Positions 8,300-18,113 of a stretch of 64,000 bases of DNA are shown here, one piece after another (within the stretch, counting starts at the first letter, position 1; every line of letters begins with the position of its first letter). Made by a program: the position numbers and the translations under genes. A model generated the notes under the pieces. It made no database searches and was not told the DNA's origin. It saw nothing but the letters and a program-made list of their open reading frames with translations. The stretch spans positions 1 through 64,000 of the forward strand of contig CAZBNB010000003.1 of assembly GCA_964493245.1 (NCBI GenBank), given 5' to 3'. The stretch is from CAZBNB01 sp964493245 (lineage in GTDB: Bacteria; Pseudomonadota; Gammaproteobacteria; Legionellales; Legionellaceae).

Positions 8300-9659
8300 A
8301 AGTGAAATAAAGGATCTCTTTAAAGTTTTTGTTCAATAAAATTAACGCGATACACACGGTTAAAATGAGGCTTAACGCATAACCATAACCATAATACTCA
8401 GGACCAGCATAAATAGACCATGCGGTAAACCCCGCATTGGTCAAGCAGAAAAAGAGGCTGACGCAAAATGCCTCACGGTATTTAGTCATATAATAAAATA
8501 AGCTCATCATAGACCACAGCATAAAATAAAGCGCGCCCCCAATGATTAATGTAAAAGTAATCGCAAGGTAAATACCGCTATCCTGCCGCTGCATAACAAA
8601 ATAGGGAATAATAAAACACAAAAGTATCACCACATAAAGCTGAACCTTTAAAGCGCTTAAAAAGGTGTCTCGACCAGATACCACAATATCCTGACAAGCC
8701 AATTCAATTTCATTTAAAGACTTATGACTAAAAATGCTTTCCATCATTCTTGGATAAGCCACAGCAAAAGAAGATTCAATTTTGAGAGTAAAGACCGACG
8801 TTGCCGGGATAATGCTTAACATGCTGAGAAACATAGGGACATCATAAACGGGGGAATACGCTAAGGGAGCAAAAACAACACTACTGGTACTGGGTGAGAA
8901 CCAAAATAAATATTTATCAATCCAAAACCCCAGATTAAAAAAGAAATTAGCAAAAATTAAATAGGGATAGACATTGGCTTTTTTTAAAAACTCAAATCGG
9001 ATTAAAAGCTTAGTGGGATAACTTTCAATAAGCGCATAAATCATCGATCCTAAGATAATCACTTGCGCTGCTAAATATTCTATTAACAATGCAATCAAGC
9101 GGTTATATTGATCAAACAAAAAATGCCCAATCAGCAGTAAACTATAACCAACAAAAAATGCAAAACCGATCTTACGAAACGATTTGAAGCCCGATAATAA
9201 TACAATCGCAATCCAAATAAGACTTAAGACACTGAAGTTAGCGATGAGTAAAATTTGTAGCAATATGCCATAAGATGCAAAATAATAATAAACAATCGGC
9301 GTTACGACCAAAAAACTTATGACCAATTGTACTAACAGCACACCAATAAAATTCGGTGTAATTCTTTCAAATGCTTTCAGAAATACCAAGTCAGCAATAA
9401 AACGGAAAAAAGTATATTGCATCAACGCACTTAATATCATACTACCAGCATATAAATTAATAATCACCGCTAGAAATTGATGCACCGTTGTTGCATTGGG
9501 TACGGTGAATAGGCTGAAAAAGCAAATAAACCCTATGCTTAGCAACGTAAAGAGCATGGTGCCTGAGCTAATTACGGTTGACAGTGTGTAAGCACGTACC
9601 GCACCTTGATAGGTGTTTTGCTTCAATAATTTAACTAACTGAAATCCTATTCCAGCCAT
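8283..9659 (-). CDS. pelG: Pel polysaccharide export membrane protein PelG
   Basis: 458-residue polytopic inner-membrane protein (about 12 helices) of the MOP/polysaccharide-transporter type. With PelD, PelE and PelF it forms the inner-membrane synthase/transport complex that moves Pel polymer to the periplasm. The N-terminus MAGIGFQLVKLLKQNTYQGAVRAY is typical of PelG. Last gene of pelABCDEFG, 18 bp after pelF, usual family length (about 456). The stop overlaps a convergent orphan gene by 17 bp. Confidence 0.95.
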   Translation of the reverse strand: MAGIGFQLVKLLKQNTYQGAVRAYTLSTVISSGTMLFTLLSIGFICFFSLFTVPNATTVHQFLAVIINLYAGSMILSALMQYTFFRFIADLVFLKAFERITPNFIGVLLVQLVISFLVVTPIVYYYFASYGILLQILLIANFSVLSLIWIAIVLLSGFKSFRKIGFAFFVGYSLLLIGHFLFDQYNRLIALLIEYLAAQVIILGSMIYALIESYPTKLLIRFEFLKKANVYPYLIFANFFFNLGFWIDKYLFWFSPSTSSVVFAPLAYSPVYDVPMFLSMLSIIPATSVFTLKIESSFAVAYPRMMESIFSHKSLNEIELACQDIVVSGRDTFLSALKVQLYVVILLCFIIPYFVMQRQDSGIYLAITFTLIIGGALYFMLWSMMSLFYYMTKYREAFCVSLFFCLTNAGFTAWSIYAGPEYYGYGYALSLILTVCIALILLNKNFKEILYFTFMMTD

Positions 9660-9677
9660 GGTATATGCCCCTAATCC

Positions 9678-11201
9678 TTACTCTGCCTTCGCTGATAACA
9701 TAACCTCTTGATAAATATGATCATAATTTTTTACCAGCAAATCCATGTTATAGTAGGTTTGAATACGTTTGACACCCGCCTGCTGCGCACTCTGCCAGGC
9801 TTTTTCATTCGTTAATAAAGACAAAGCAGCATCAGCAATACGATGCGAGTCACCTAAATTCACAATTTCACCCGCAGCACCCAAAGCCTGATCTTCTGGC
9901 GATTTACCATAAATCAATTCGCTGCATCCGCCCACATTGGTTGCAACAATCGGCACACCAACAGCCAAGCACTCTAACATCACGAATGGCGAACCTTCAC
10001 TGATAGAGGTCAGCAATAACAAGTCGATCTTAGCGTAAATCTCCATCACTTTTTGTTGGCCCAAGAACTTAACTTGTGAGTCAATACCAAGTATTTTAGT
10101 TAAGTTTTGGCAAGTTGTTACATATTCTGGATCTTCGTTTAATGATCCCACAATCCAACATTCCGTACCTGGCTTTTGTTGAATAATCAATGCGCAAGCA
10201 CGAATAAACGTTTTAATATCCTTAATCGATACCACTCGGCCAATACAAGCAATAATCGGATTGGTTTGATTGGGTTTTTCTTTACCAAGGTAGTGATAGT
10301 GATGGCAATCAATGCCATATGAAATTACTTGTGTTCTTTCTCTTAAAGCGCCATCCTGAATTTGTCGCTCACGATACCCCTCAAACAAGCTAATAATCGG
10401 ATAAGCCGAGTCATAAGCCATTTTACCCAAAAAAGTAAAAAACTTTATCCAAACAGAGACTAACTCTTGCTCCACATCAATGGTTTTATTGGCAAGCAAC
10501 ACCTTATCAAAAAAATAATTACGCATTAAATCAATCCAGCGCTCTTTGGTATAAATACCATGTTCTGTCAAAACATGAGGGACACCATGCGCATGATGAA
10601 GCAATGCACCTAAAAAGCCAGCATATCCCGTAGAGGCGCTGTGAATCACCCGACTCTTCGGTGCATTTTCAACGACTTTTTTAAATTTCCAAAAAGGATG
10701 ATGTAAGTTGCGCACACTCCAAAAATAATCATAAAACGATTGCTCAGCATGATCACTTTCATACTGGCTTGTAATAAACTCCCAAGCACCTTTTGAGCGT
10801 AAAAACTGGTTTTGATTCACCGCTTTTGGTCCAAGCAAAAGCTCAAATAACTCTGGAATCGTATCTGATTTATCATCTTGTAATTCAGCCATTTTTTGAT
10901 GCATGCACGCCACTTTTTTCATGGTTTTTTTATTAATTTGCTCGGTTTTAGCTGGCTCAGGCAATGGAAATTCGAATAAAAAATGCATCTCAAGGTGAAC
11001 GAGATTATCTGGAAGTGGATAAAAAAGCTTTTTATAATCTTCAGGCCTGGTACCTAAAAATATGGCACCAAAACGATATTTCGGAAAAAATCGAATCAGC
11101 TCATAAACCCAGTTGGATACACCACCCGGCACAAATGGATAGGTACCTTCAAGAATTAAGCAAATATCCACTTCTTTTGCCTTCGGATAGGTATCGTTCA
11201 T
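9678..11201 (-). CDS. pelF: Pel glycosyltransferase PelF
   Basis: 507-residue cytoplasmic GT4-family glycosyltransferase that polymerises Pel from UDP-activated N-acetylhexosamines. The N-terminal sugar-acceptor domain starts VDICLILEGTYPFVPGGVSNWV, a PelF hallmark. The C-terminal nucleotide-sugar domain has the GT4 glutamate pair in SISEGSPFVMLECLAVGVPI followed by VATNVGG. The start overlaps the end of pelE by 4 bp, showing translational coupling. Length agrees with Pseudomonas PelF (about 507). Confidence 0.96.
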   Translation of the reverse strand: MNDTYPKAKEVDICLILEGTYPFVPGGVSNWVYELIRFFPKYRFGAIFLGTRPEDYKKLFYPLPDNLVHLEMHFLFEFPLPEPAKTEQINKKTMKKVACMHQKMAELQDDKSDTIPELFELLLGPKAVNQNQFLRSKGAWEFITSQYESDHAEQSFYDYFWSVRNLHHPFWKFKKVVENAPKSRVIHSASTGYAGFLGALLHHAHGVPHVLTEHGIYTKERWIDLMRNYFFDKVLLANKTIDVEQELVSVWIKFFTFLGKMAYDSAYPIISLFEGYRERQIQDGALRERTQVISYGIDCHHYHYLGKEKPNQTNPIIACIGRVVSIKDIKTFIRACALIIQQKPGTECWIVGSLNEDPEYVTTCQNLTKILGIDSQVKFLGQQKVMEIYAKIDLLLLTSISEGSPFVMLECLAVGVPIVATNVGGCSELIYGKSPEDQALGAAGEIVNLGDSHRIADAALSLLTNEKAWQSAQQAGVKRIQTYYNMDLLVKNYDHIYQEVMLSAKAE

Positions 11202-12202
11202 TTGCGCTCACCACACCAAAATTGTTTAACTGAATAAATCAGATCAATATCATCTAATGTATCGGAATAATTTAAATATTGCGCAATCTCAACATATTTA
11301 GCTTGCATGTATTGCATCTCCGCCAAATACGGCAACGCCTGAGATGCCGGCAAGTTTAACGCTAATGCTTTGCGAAACGCATTTTCAGCCTTATCGTATT
11401 CTTTCAATTGTCTATAAATTTTTCCCAACAATCCCCATAAAAAAGGATCATGAGATAATTTTTTAAAGGCTTTTTTAGCATAAAAAAGTGCTTTTTCTAA
11501 AATGTTTGGTTGCAGTTCCGGTAAAATTAAATGATTAAAGATCAACTCCCAATACAAAGCAGCCAATTGTCCTGCAATTTTACACTGCTCTTCTTCGCTG
11601 TGATCAGTGTGTAACGATGCCTCATACACCGTCTCAAGTTTTGCAATTTTTTGATTAATCCGCCCTTCTTCCTCATCTAAGATATTAAAAGCCAACAAAC
11701 GCATTTCATCTGACTCACCTGGTAGGAGTTTTTCAATGTATGGATTCATGCTCGCCAATGATCGTTTACTCAAACTAAACAGTGCTTGTGTACGCTCAAG
11801 TGGCGAAGCTTTCTGATTAAACAAACTCCTCATCGCGCCACCCGCACCATATTTGGGCATAATCATTTTTAATAAGTTTAAATTAATAGTGGTATCAACC
11901 CACTCTGAATACTTATAAATATCGGTATGACGATAGTAAAGCCAATAAGCAATCAATAAACTTAAGGCCATACCAAAGACAGGCAAGACAAAAGACAATA
12001 CATAAAGAAAAACATAAAAATAAAAACCAGAATGAGCAAATCGCTCCTTCAAAACCAAATAAACCATAGCAACTTCAAGAAGACAGGCTGTCGCATGCCA
12101 CACAAACGTCATTTTCCACAGCACATCGACCGATTGTATTGCCAAATACTCTATGAAAAAGCTTAACAACAAACCGATCGCACTCACTATGCGAGTTTTC
12201 AT
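11198..12202 (-). CDS. pelE: Pel inner-membrane TPR protein PelE
   Basis: 334 residues. Two N-terminal hydrophobic regions (about 5-50 and 65-90) are followed by a cytoplasmic helical region with tetratricopeptide-like repeats, clearest at LWGLLGKIYRQLKEYDKAE. PelE links PelD to PelF in the synthase complex. It overlaps pelD by 4 bp and pelF by 4 bp. Sequence is poorly conserved in this family, so the call rests on order, topology and length. Confidence 0.9.
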   Translation of the reverse strand: MKTRIVSAIGLLLSFFIEYLAIQSVDVLWKMTFVWHATACLLEVAMVYLVLKERFAHSGFYFYVFLYVLSFVLPVFGMALSLLIAYWLYYRHTDIYKYSEWVDTTINLNLLKMIMPKYGAGGAMRSLFNQKASPLERTQALFSLSKRSLASMNPYIEKLLPGESDEMRLLAFNILDEEEGRINQKIAKLETVYEASLHTDHSEEEQCKIAGQLAALYWELIFNHLILPELQPNILEKALFYAKKAFKKLSHDPFLWGLLGKIYRQLKEYDKAENAFRKALALNLPASQALPYLAEMQYMQAKYVEIAQYLNYSDTLDDIDLIYSVKQFWCGERK

Positions 12203-13518
12203 GATTGACTCATATCTTTATTTATCGCCTTCATCACCGCATTCACATCAGAAAACGCTGAAAGTAAATAAGAGTGAAAGTGGATAAAAGAATGATTAAG
12301 CTTAAGGTCAAACTCTCGTTCAAGCAGTGCAGAAATACGGATACGATAACTCTCTACACCCGCATGACCAGTCAATGGCATCAGTAGAAAAATTTTTTTT
12401 ACACTTCCTTGCGGATCATTCCAAAGGGTATCTAGGCCTCGTTTTTCCTGATTGATTCTAAAAACAGCATTGTCTTGATTTTCATCAGATAAAAAAGCAT
12501 AAGCAATCACAGCACTGTCTTGACCTACCTCTTTTTGAATCACCATTAAACGATATAACTCATTGGCAAATTCTACTGGACACGAAGGGTAAATGGTCAT
12601 GATATTTTGCGCACCCTCTTCAACATAACCCGCTGTAAAGTAATGAATAAGCAACTGAATGGTATTTAACGTATCATTGTTCAAAGAGAGAAATGGCATC
12701 CGCTGAATCAGTAGCAGTGCATGTAATTGATGTTTTGCATTAAACATCGGAGCAACCGCCACATAATCACTGATTTCACCCACACGTGCACGCTCTGCTG
12801 AAAGATACGTCATTTCACCTTGATCAATGCATTCTTCAATTAAATAATCATTGGGTTTAGGCGTTTTAACATCACCAATACTCACCAGCGGCTTGGAGGC
12901 TATTTTCCCTTTTTTAATCAGAAAAATACCTGCGATTTCTAAAGAGCATTGTCTTGATAAGATATTTAAAAATCGATCAAAAACAAGCGGTTGATCAGCC
13001 GCATCTTGTTCTGGGTGACTCAACAACTGACGAATATTTTCAAGTGCCGTACGTAAAGTCATGGGTTTCATGATCGATTGATTTTCTAACCGCTCATAAG
13101 ATAAAAGTAGAACGCGATAAGCCTCGTGAATCGACTGAATACGCTGTTGCAAATAATCAGAAACCGCAACCACCTGTTTATTTTTTTTCAACCAGCTTTC
13201 TTGCAAAATGGCGCAACACAGCGTCAAACAAAAACCACCTAAAAAAAACAGTTGATAGTAAGTCGGCGATTGCGGATCAGCATTATTCATCACCGTCGTA
13301 TCATAGGTCAAAAAATACCAAATAGCACTCAACAAGGTCATGCTAACCAACGATACCCATGAGCCATAGCGTAACGCAACCAAGACTGGCGCAAACCAAA
13401 TCCAAGGAAACGGACTCTTAAAAGAAAAAGGATCATTCAAATAAAAGCTGGCATAGATAAATAAAACGGTTATAAAGATAGTCTCAACACCAGCGATCAC
13501 ATGTTGCTTAATAGACAT
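12199..13518 (-). CDS. pelD: c-di-GMP receptor PelD
   Basis: 439-residue inner-membrane protein with four N-terminal helices (about 10-105), a GAF domain (about 150-310) and a degenerate GGDEF domain. In Pseudomonas aeruginosa PelD binds c-di-GMP through the RxxD inhibitory-site motif R367-D370 with R161 and R402. Here R360-G-L-D363 is present, R394 (in ESYRIRI) sits at matching distance, and R156 is a candidate for the GAF-domain arginine. The binding site therefore appears intact, predicting post-translational control of Pel synthesis by c-di-GMP. The GGDEF signature itself is absent, as usual. Eight bases separate it from pelC. Confidence 0.95.
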   Translation of the reverse strand: MSIKQHVIAGVETIFITVLFIYASFYLNDPFSFKSPFPWIWFAPVLVALRYGSWVSLVSMTLLSAIWYFLTYDTTVMNNADPQSPTYYQLFFLGGFCLTLCCAILQESWLKKNKQVVAVSDYLQQRIQSIHEAYRVLLLSYERLENQSIMKPMTLRTALENIRQLLSHPEQDAADQPLVFDRFLNILSRQCSLEIAGIFLIKKGKIASKPLVSIGDVKTPKPNDYLIEECIDQGEMTYLSAERARVGEISDYVAVAPMFNAKHQLHALLLIQRMPFLSLNNDTLNTIQLLIHYFTAGYVEEGAQNIMTIYPSCPVEFANELYRLMVIQKEVGQDSAVIAYAFLSDENQDNAVFRINQEKRGLDTLWNDPQGSVKKIFLLMPLTGHAGVESYRIRISALLEREFDLKLNHSFIHFHSYLLSAFSDVNAVMKAINKDMSQS

Positions 13519-13526
13519 ACTGGCCG

Positions 13527-14063
13527 TTACCTTTTAAACAAACCAACAACCAATTTATTAACCAAATTTTGAGCAACTGTACTCACTGCAACACGGCTAT
13601 TCCCGCTCTGACTACCAACCGCAGACCAAACAACACGATGCTGTTGTAAATCAAACATTTGAATTGAAAGCCCGACCACTGGTTCGCCATCTAAACCCAC
13701 TTTATAAGTCCATTCATTGACTTGCCCCGTAATCACATAACGCGCATGGATCGATTCAGCCCATTTAATCAACTCTTTCTGCGAATCAACCCGAGTCATG
13801 CCAGGTAAGATTTCATTTTTACGTGCAGGTGGTATATAAGCAACCAGCTGCTGTATCCCTCGAGAGCGTAATATGCCAGCAGTGATTGACATCGCACGCT
13901 CACCCGCCAGCGGCGTTTCGGTATTATTCGTAAACGGTACAATTGCGATTTTTTTATCTAAACAAAACGGCGCATAAACCGTGTAATTAATCACATTAGC
14001 TGCGCAAGCTGAGAGCACTATTAAGCAAGCTAAAAGCATAAATTGACGTGTTTTAACCATCAT
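13527..14063 (-). CDS. pelC: Pel outer-membrane lipoprotein PelC
   Basis: 178-residue lipoprotein with a signal peptide and lipobox LSAC (Cys about residue 20). PelC forms a dodecameric ring on the periplasmic face of the outer membrane that funnels Pel into the PelB pore. The body (IAIVPFTNNTETPLAGERA; YVITGQVNEW) matches the PelC/CsgG-like fold. The ATG at 14063 has a strong GGAGG six bases upstream, an independent ribosome entry that matters because the preceding gene pelB is separated by a 333-bp spacer with a long inverted repeat. Confidence 0.92.
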   Translation of the reverse strand: MMVKTRQFMLLACLIVLSACAANVINYTVYAPFCLDKKIAIVPFTNNTETPLAGERAMSITAGILRSRGIQQLVAYIPPARKNEILPGMTRVDSQKELIKWAESIHARYVITGQVNEWTYKVGLDGEPVVGLSIQMFDLQQHRVVWSAVGSQSGNSRVAVSTVAQNLVNKLVVGLFKR

Positions 14064-14396
14064 GGCGTTCCTCCAAATCCTTATTCATCATTAAATTTTT
14101 ACAACCTATTGTCAACAACGGTCTTTGTCTAAGGTCTGTGCACCTGACTTTGCAGCCGTGGAGACGCTATACCTATCTCATAAACGTTTCACAAAAAGTC
14201 GACGCACAATGTCTGAATGGAAGCTTCACTGGGTTGGGGGTATGCTTTCAGGACCTTCGACCGCCAGGGATGGCGGTCACCGAGCGACATGGATGTGTCT
14301 AGCGCGTCCTGAAAGCATACCCCCAACCCAGTGAAGCTTCTGGCACGATACTTTCCGCGGTTACTTAATCAAAATAAATTTTTTTATTACACCCTA
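14064..14396. repeat. Spacer inside the pel operon with perfect 34-bp inverted repeat
   Basis: No credible gene. Arms 14220-14253 and 14307-14340 are exact complements over 34 bp (start GAAGCTTCACTGGGTTGGGG). Inside lies a second hairpin, GACCGCCA/TGGCGGTC (14259-14278). The GC-rich arms are unlike the AT-rich surroundings and suggest an inserted element. In pelB-pelC RNA the arms would form a very stable stem, so it may attenuate or process the transcript. A 69-codon plus-strand frame here is an artefact of the palindrome. Confidence 0.85.
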
Positions 14397-17300
14397 TCAA
14401 AAATAAATAACATAACGCGCTCCAATTTTGGATGTGCTTGCTGCAGCGATGGCAGGCGCTGTGCCATGCTCTACATATATCAATAACGAATCTCGACCAA
14501 AAACAGTCGTATTAACACCCAATTTCACCTCATTAGAAAGCCTTGTTAAGGTATTGTAATACAAACGACCGAGAAAATAAGGCCTTAAACAGGATGAATA
14601 TTCTTGCACTCTATCACCAAAACTAAATTGTACCCCACCTTGATAATAGCTGTTCGGAATCAATTGTTGATATTGCAAATCTTGAGCTAAAGCCAGTTGT
14701 GTTGGATTACTGGTAACCAAAGGGCTTAATGCAGGAAACAACGTCAAGGTATCGCCACTAAACGAACCGTTGCGGCGCAAAAAATATAAATCCGTAAACG
14801 CACCCACCGTATAATCAGGATAGGTTAACCAAAATTTGTAGGCCAAAGATCCATGCAAACCCAAGCCATCACCGAGATAATGGCGATTTTGCGAATAATA
14901 ATTAATACCCTCTGCTTCTGTATATAACAAGGTATATTTATCTAATTGGCCAATTAATTTGGCTGTGACTTGATCTTGAACACCACCGATACGCATATAG
15001 GAGGTCTGGTAGTTTTCTTGATTGACACCAATATTCAAAATCGTTTGCCAACGTGCTGATAATTGATACGTCATCTCGGCTTCAGCAGGCACAAATTGAT
15101 TTAAAGCATCGCGGTATTGGACATCATACACCACTTGCCCTCTGTGAATTTTTTGTTGTAGTTTAAAACCCACGCGCTTATCTTCGGGAACATTGATGAT
15201 TTGTGTTGGATCTTGGCTTTTCACAAACCAATTGCTTCCATAGGTTGTCATCGCCCAAGTACGGGTCAAGCGTTGTCTGACTTCTGCCTTTGCACGCATC
15301 CCGGCAATGTTAATGAACGATTCTTCTTCACCCCAAGCACCAGCATGATTTGCATCCAATAAAGCCAAAGGTACAAACTCTTTATAAGTTTCGTAAGCCT
15401 CAGGCCTTTCTCTCATTTCTTCATACGCCAAGGTTTCAGCTGCGGCAGTATTTTCTAATCGAATCGCAGCTTGAATGTGCTCTGTACGTGGTTTGGTTTG
15501 TAGTGGTTTTGCTTGAATATCTTGTAAGGTTTGTGTGTCATTTTGTGCTAATGCAACAGAAAGGCGAATACGATCGGGAACCAGTACTTGGGGATACGTA
15601 TTTTTTGTCCATAAAATCCAATCAATCATTTGATTTTGCAAGAACCAATTCATCGCTAAGCTTAAAGATTGATCGCTTTCCACATGATTTAAAAGCCCTA
15701 AATTTAACCACCATTGTGTTGTACCAGAGGCAAAATAAGTTGCTAATTGCTCTAATACTTGATGTGTAATCAACGGATTTTCAATATCTTGTAAATGTTC
15801 TAAAACCCAACTCCAGGATGAGTCACGCACAATATAAGCAGACTTATTTTGATGATTTTTAGTTAGTAAATTGCCGTAATCCAAGAGCATTTGTAAGTAT
15901 GTTTCTTCATCAAGGGTGTTTTTAGCACAACGACAATGCGGATCGGCTGTTGCGGCCGCCGCTGTGAGGTAATGTTGATAAAGCGCTAACGATGCATTGA
16001 TAGCATTTTCTAAATTCAAACCTTCAGCCATGGGATACCACAGGGCTGGCATGTCTGAAAGTGCTTGGGGATACCACAAACTCAACAACACTTTAACAAC
16101 CGCTGATTTCCCTTGCGCCAGAGCCAACCAAAATAAATCTTGCTTTAGAGGCGCAAGCAACGGATCGCGTTGAATCGCATACCATAAAAGCGCTTCTTGT
16201 TGATTGAATTGTTTTTGATTGCCATATAACTTACCTAACATTTGCCAGTAAACGGGAATTTTTTCTGCTATACCGCGCGTTTTATTGGATAGAAGCGATA
16301 ACAAGGCCAGAAAAGCCGGCGTATCATTTTGCGCCGAAGCAAAAGTCAAAACATTTCCTAAAAAAAGATCTGTTGGGTAATGTTTAAATGCATCTAGACT
16401 GATTTGCAGGGCTTTTTGTGGGGCCGAAACGCGATTCAACTCGATTAATTGAATTAACGATGATGGGGGATCTTGGTAATGATGATAAGCCAGGAGTGCC
16501 GCTTTTCGATCATTTGTCGCCCATGCCAGCTCAGCTAAAGTAGACCAAAAATCACGATTTTTAGGAGGGACTTTAAACATGACTCGTCTTAGGCTTGCCT
16601 CAGCATTGGCTAAATCTCTTTTTTCATAATACATCCTTGCTTCTGCTAATGCCCCCTCAGCATCATCACCAAGCAACTGACTACGCTCTTGATAAACGGC
16701 AATGGCCTTGTTCCACTGCCCCATGTCTTTGTAAATATTGCCTTTTAATGCGTAAGCTTGGCGTAAAAGATTTTCATTTTTTGCAATATAAAGTCTTTTA
16801 TTGTTCAAGTAACTATCTAAGAGTTTTAATGCTTGTTTGGGCTCACCCAGGCTATTGCGTGCTTTTGCAAGTGCGATCACAATCTTTAAATTTTGAGGTG
16901 TTTTTTTCAGTTCGGTTTCTAACATAGTACACAATACACTGTCGAAACCAAGACTTTGCATCATATCAACCGCTTGTTTACGGATTTTTTCTTGTTTGGC
17001 ATGATTAAACAGATAAAGCCATTCTTGAACAGCTTGATTATAATGGTTATTCCATAATGCCACTTGTGCCAAACGTTGATGCCAAATGAGTGATTGTGGC
17101 GCATGTTTTATCCCCCACTGCGCAATCATATACGCTTCTTTCAAGTGTTTATTATATAAGGTCGTATCATACAGCAAGTTTGATACTTTCGAATCGAAAG
17201 GAATATCAACCAGGCGATCTTGAAAGCCTTGTAAATTATCAGAGGGGATGTTTAATTCCTGATACAGATATTTTTCTGCTGTTGCGGGTTGATTACTTGC

Positions 17301-18113
17301 TAAAGCAACCCGCACGATTTCGTATCGGACTTTGGTTTGATTTTGTAGTTTCGCTGGCAAATGAAGCCCGAACAAAAGAGCTTGTTGAACTTGATTCGCC
17401 GACCACCATGCTGTCATCGTTTTCAGTGCGTATTCTGTTTGCTCTTCTATCCCGACTGCATTTTCATAGGCTTTTTGATAAAAAATAGCACTGATTTTAG
17501 GCTGATTATTTTGCATCGCAACCAGCGCGCCTTGGTTGAACTCTTGTAACTGATGTAGTTGTTGTGTTTGTAATAAATGCTTATAAATTTGTAATGCTAA
17601 AGGGGCTTGACCATGTGCTAAAGCATCTTGCGCGATGAATTTAAGCTGATCAGGGCTCATGGGTTTTACGGCGAGCTTTACAGCCAGCGCACGAAGCTGA
17701 CGCAACAATGCCACACGCTTTTGGGTATTGTATTTTATCTTGGTGAGCTTTTGCCTAGCATCAAGATATTGCAACCACATGACGTTGTTATTAAACGCCT
17801 CATTTGACCCCGAATAGATTGCTTTGATTTTTTGAATGCGCGCATCCAGATCCTTGACCTCGCCCATCTGCAACTCTGTTTCTAGCACTTTGAACATCAC
17901 ATTCGCATTGCCATGAAATTTAGATTGATAAGCCGTCAGATAATTCAGATACATAATTGAAAGTGATTCTGATTGCAGTACTTTTGTGAATAAATTGGTC
18001 GGAAAAAGAATATAAAGAAGTGCCAAAATAAAAACAAAGGGAATAAGAAGCCACCAAAAGGGGAAAAATACAATCGACTTTTTGCCTTCTTTAACAGTCA
18101 ATACGAATTTCAA
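14397..18113 (-). CDS. pelB: Pel outer-membrane porin/TPR scaffold PelB
   Basis: 1238 residues, the usual PelB size. One N-terminal transmembrane helix (about 18-40) is followed by some 850 residues of periplasmic tetratricopeptide repeats and a C-terminal beta-barrel of about 300 residues ending in an aromatic residue (GARYVIYF), typical of outer-membrane barrels. It guides Pel across the periplasm, binds PelA and forms the export pore. Translation appears to start at TTG (18111-18113) with AAGGA five bases upstream, inside the last codons of pelA (23-bp overlap). Similarity is by architecture rather than exact motifs, but context makes it firm. Confidence 0.94.
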   Translation of the reverse strand: MKFVLTVKEGKKSIVFFPFWWLLIPFVFILALLYILFPTNLFTKVLQSESLSIMYLNYLTAYQSKFHGNANVMFKVLETELQMGEVKDLDARIQKIKAIYSGSNEAFNNNVMWLQYLDARQKLTKIKYNTQKRVALLRQLRALAVKLAVKPMSPDQLKFIAQDALAHGQAPLALQIYKHLLQTQQLHQLQEFNQGALVAMQNNQPKISAIFYQKAYENAVGIEEQTEYALKTMTAWWSANQVQQALLFGLHLPAKLQNQTKVRYEIVRVALASNQPATAEKYLYQELNIPSDNLQGFQDRLVDIPFDSKVSNLLYDTTLYNKHLKEAYMIAQWGIKHAPQSLIWHQRLAQVALWNNHYNQAVQEWLYLFNHAKQEKIRKQAVDMMQSLGFDSVLCTMLETELKKTPQNLKIVIALAKARNSLGEPKQALKLLDSYLNNKRLYIAKNENLLRQAYALKGNIYKDMGQWNKAIAVYQERSQLLGDDAEGALAEARMYYEKRDLANAEASLRRVMFKVPPKNRDFWSTLAELAWATNDRKAALLAYHHYQDPPSSLIQLIELNRVSAPQKALQISLDAFKHYPTDLFLGNVLTFASAQNDTPAFLALLSLLSNKTRGIAEKIPVYWQMLGKLYGNQKQFNQQEALLWYAIQRDPLLAPLKQDLFWLALAQGKSAVVKVLLSLWYPQALSDMPALWYPMAEGLNLENAINASLALYQHYLTAAAATADPHCRCAKNTLDEETYLQMLLDYGNLLTKNHQNKSAYIVRDSSWSWVLEHLQDIENPLITHQVLEQLATYFASGTTQWWLNLGLLNHVESDQSLSLAMNWFLQNQMIDWILWTKNTYPQVLVPDRIRLSVALAQNDTQTLQDIQAKPLQTKPRTEHIQAAIRLENTAAAETLAYEEMRERPEAYETYKEFVPLALLDANHAGAWGEEESFINIAGMRAKAEVRQRLTRTWAMTTYGSNWFVKSQDPTQIINVPEDKRVGFKLQQKIHRGQVVYDVQYRDALNQFVPAEAEMTYQLSARWQTILNIGVNQENYQTSYMRIGGVQDQVTAKLIGQLDKYTLLYTEAEGINYYSQNRHYLGDGLGLHGSLAYKFWLTYPDYTVGAFTDLYFLRRNGSFSGDTLTLFPALSPLVTSNPTQLALAQDLQYQQLIPNSYYQGGVQFSFGDRVQEYSSCLRPYFLGRLYYNTLTRLSNEVKLGVNTTVFGRDSLLIYVEHGTAPAIAAASTSKIGARYVIYF

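Noticed and set aside
14125..14334. 69-codon plus-strand frame in the pel spacer
   Set aside because: It is made almost wholly of the inverted repeat, has no SD, and looks like no protein family.
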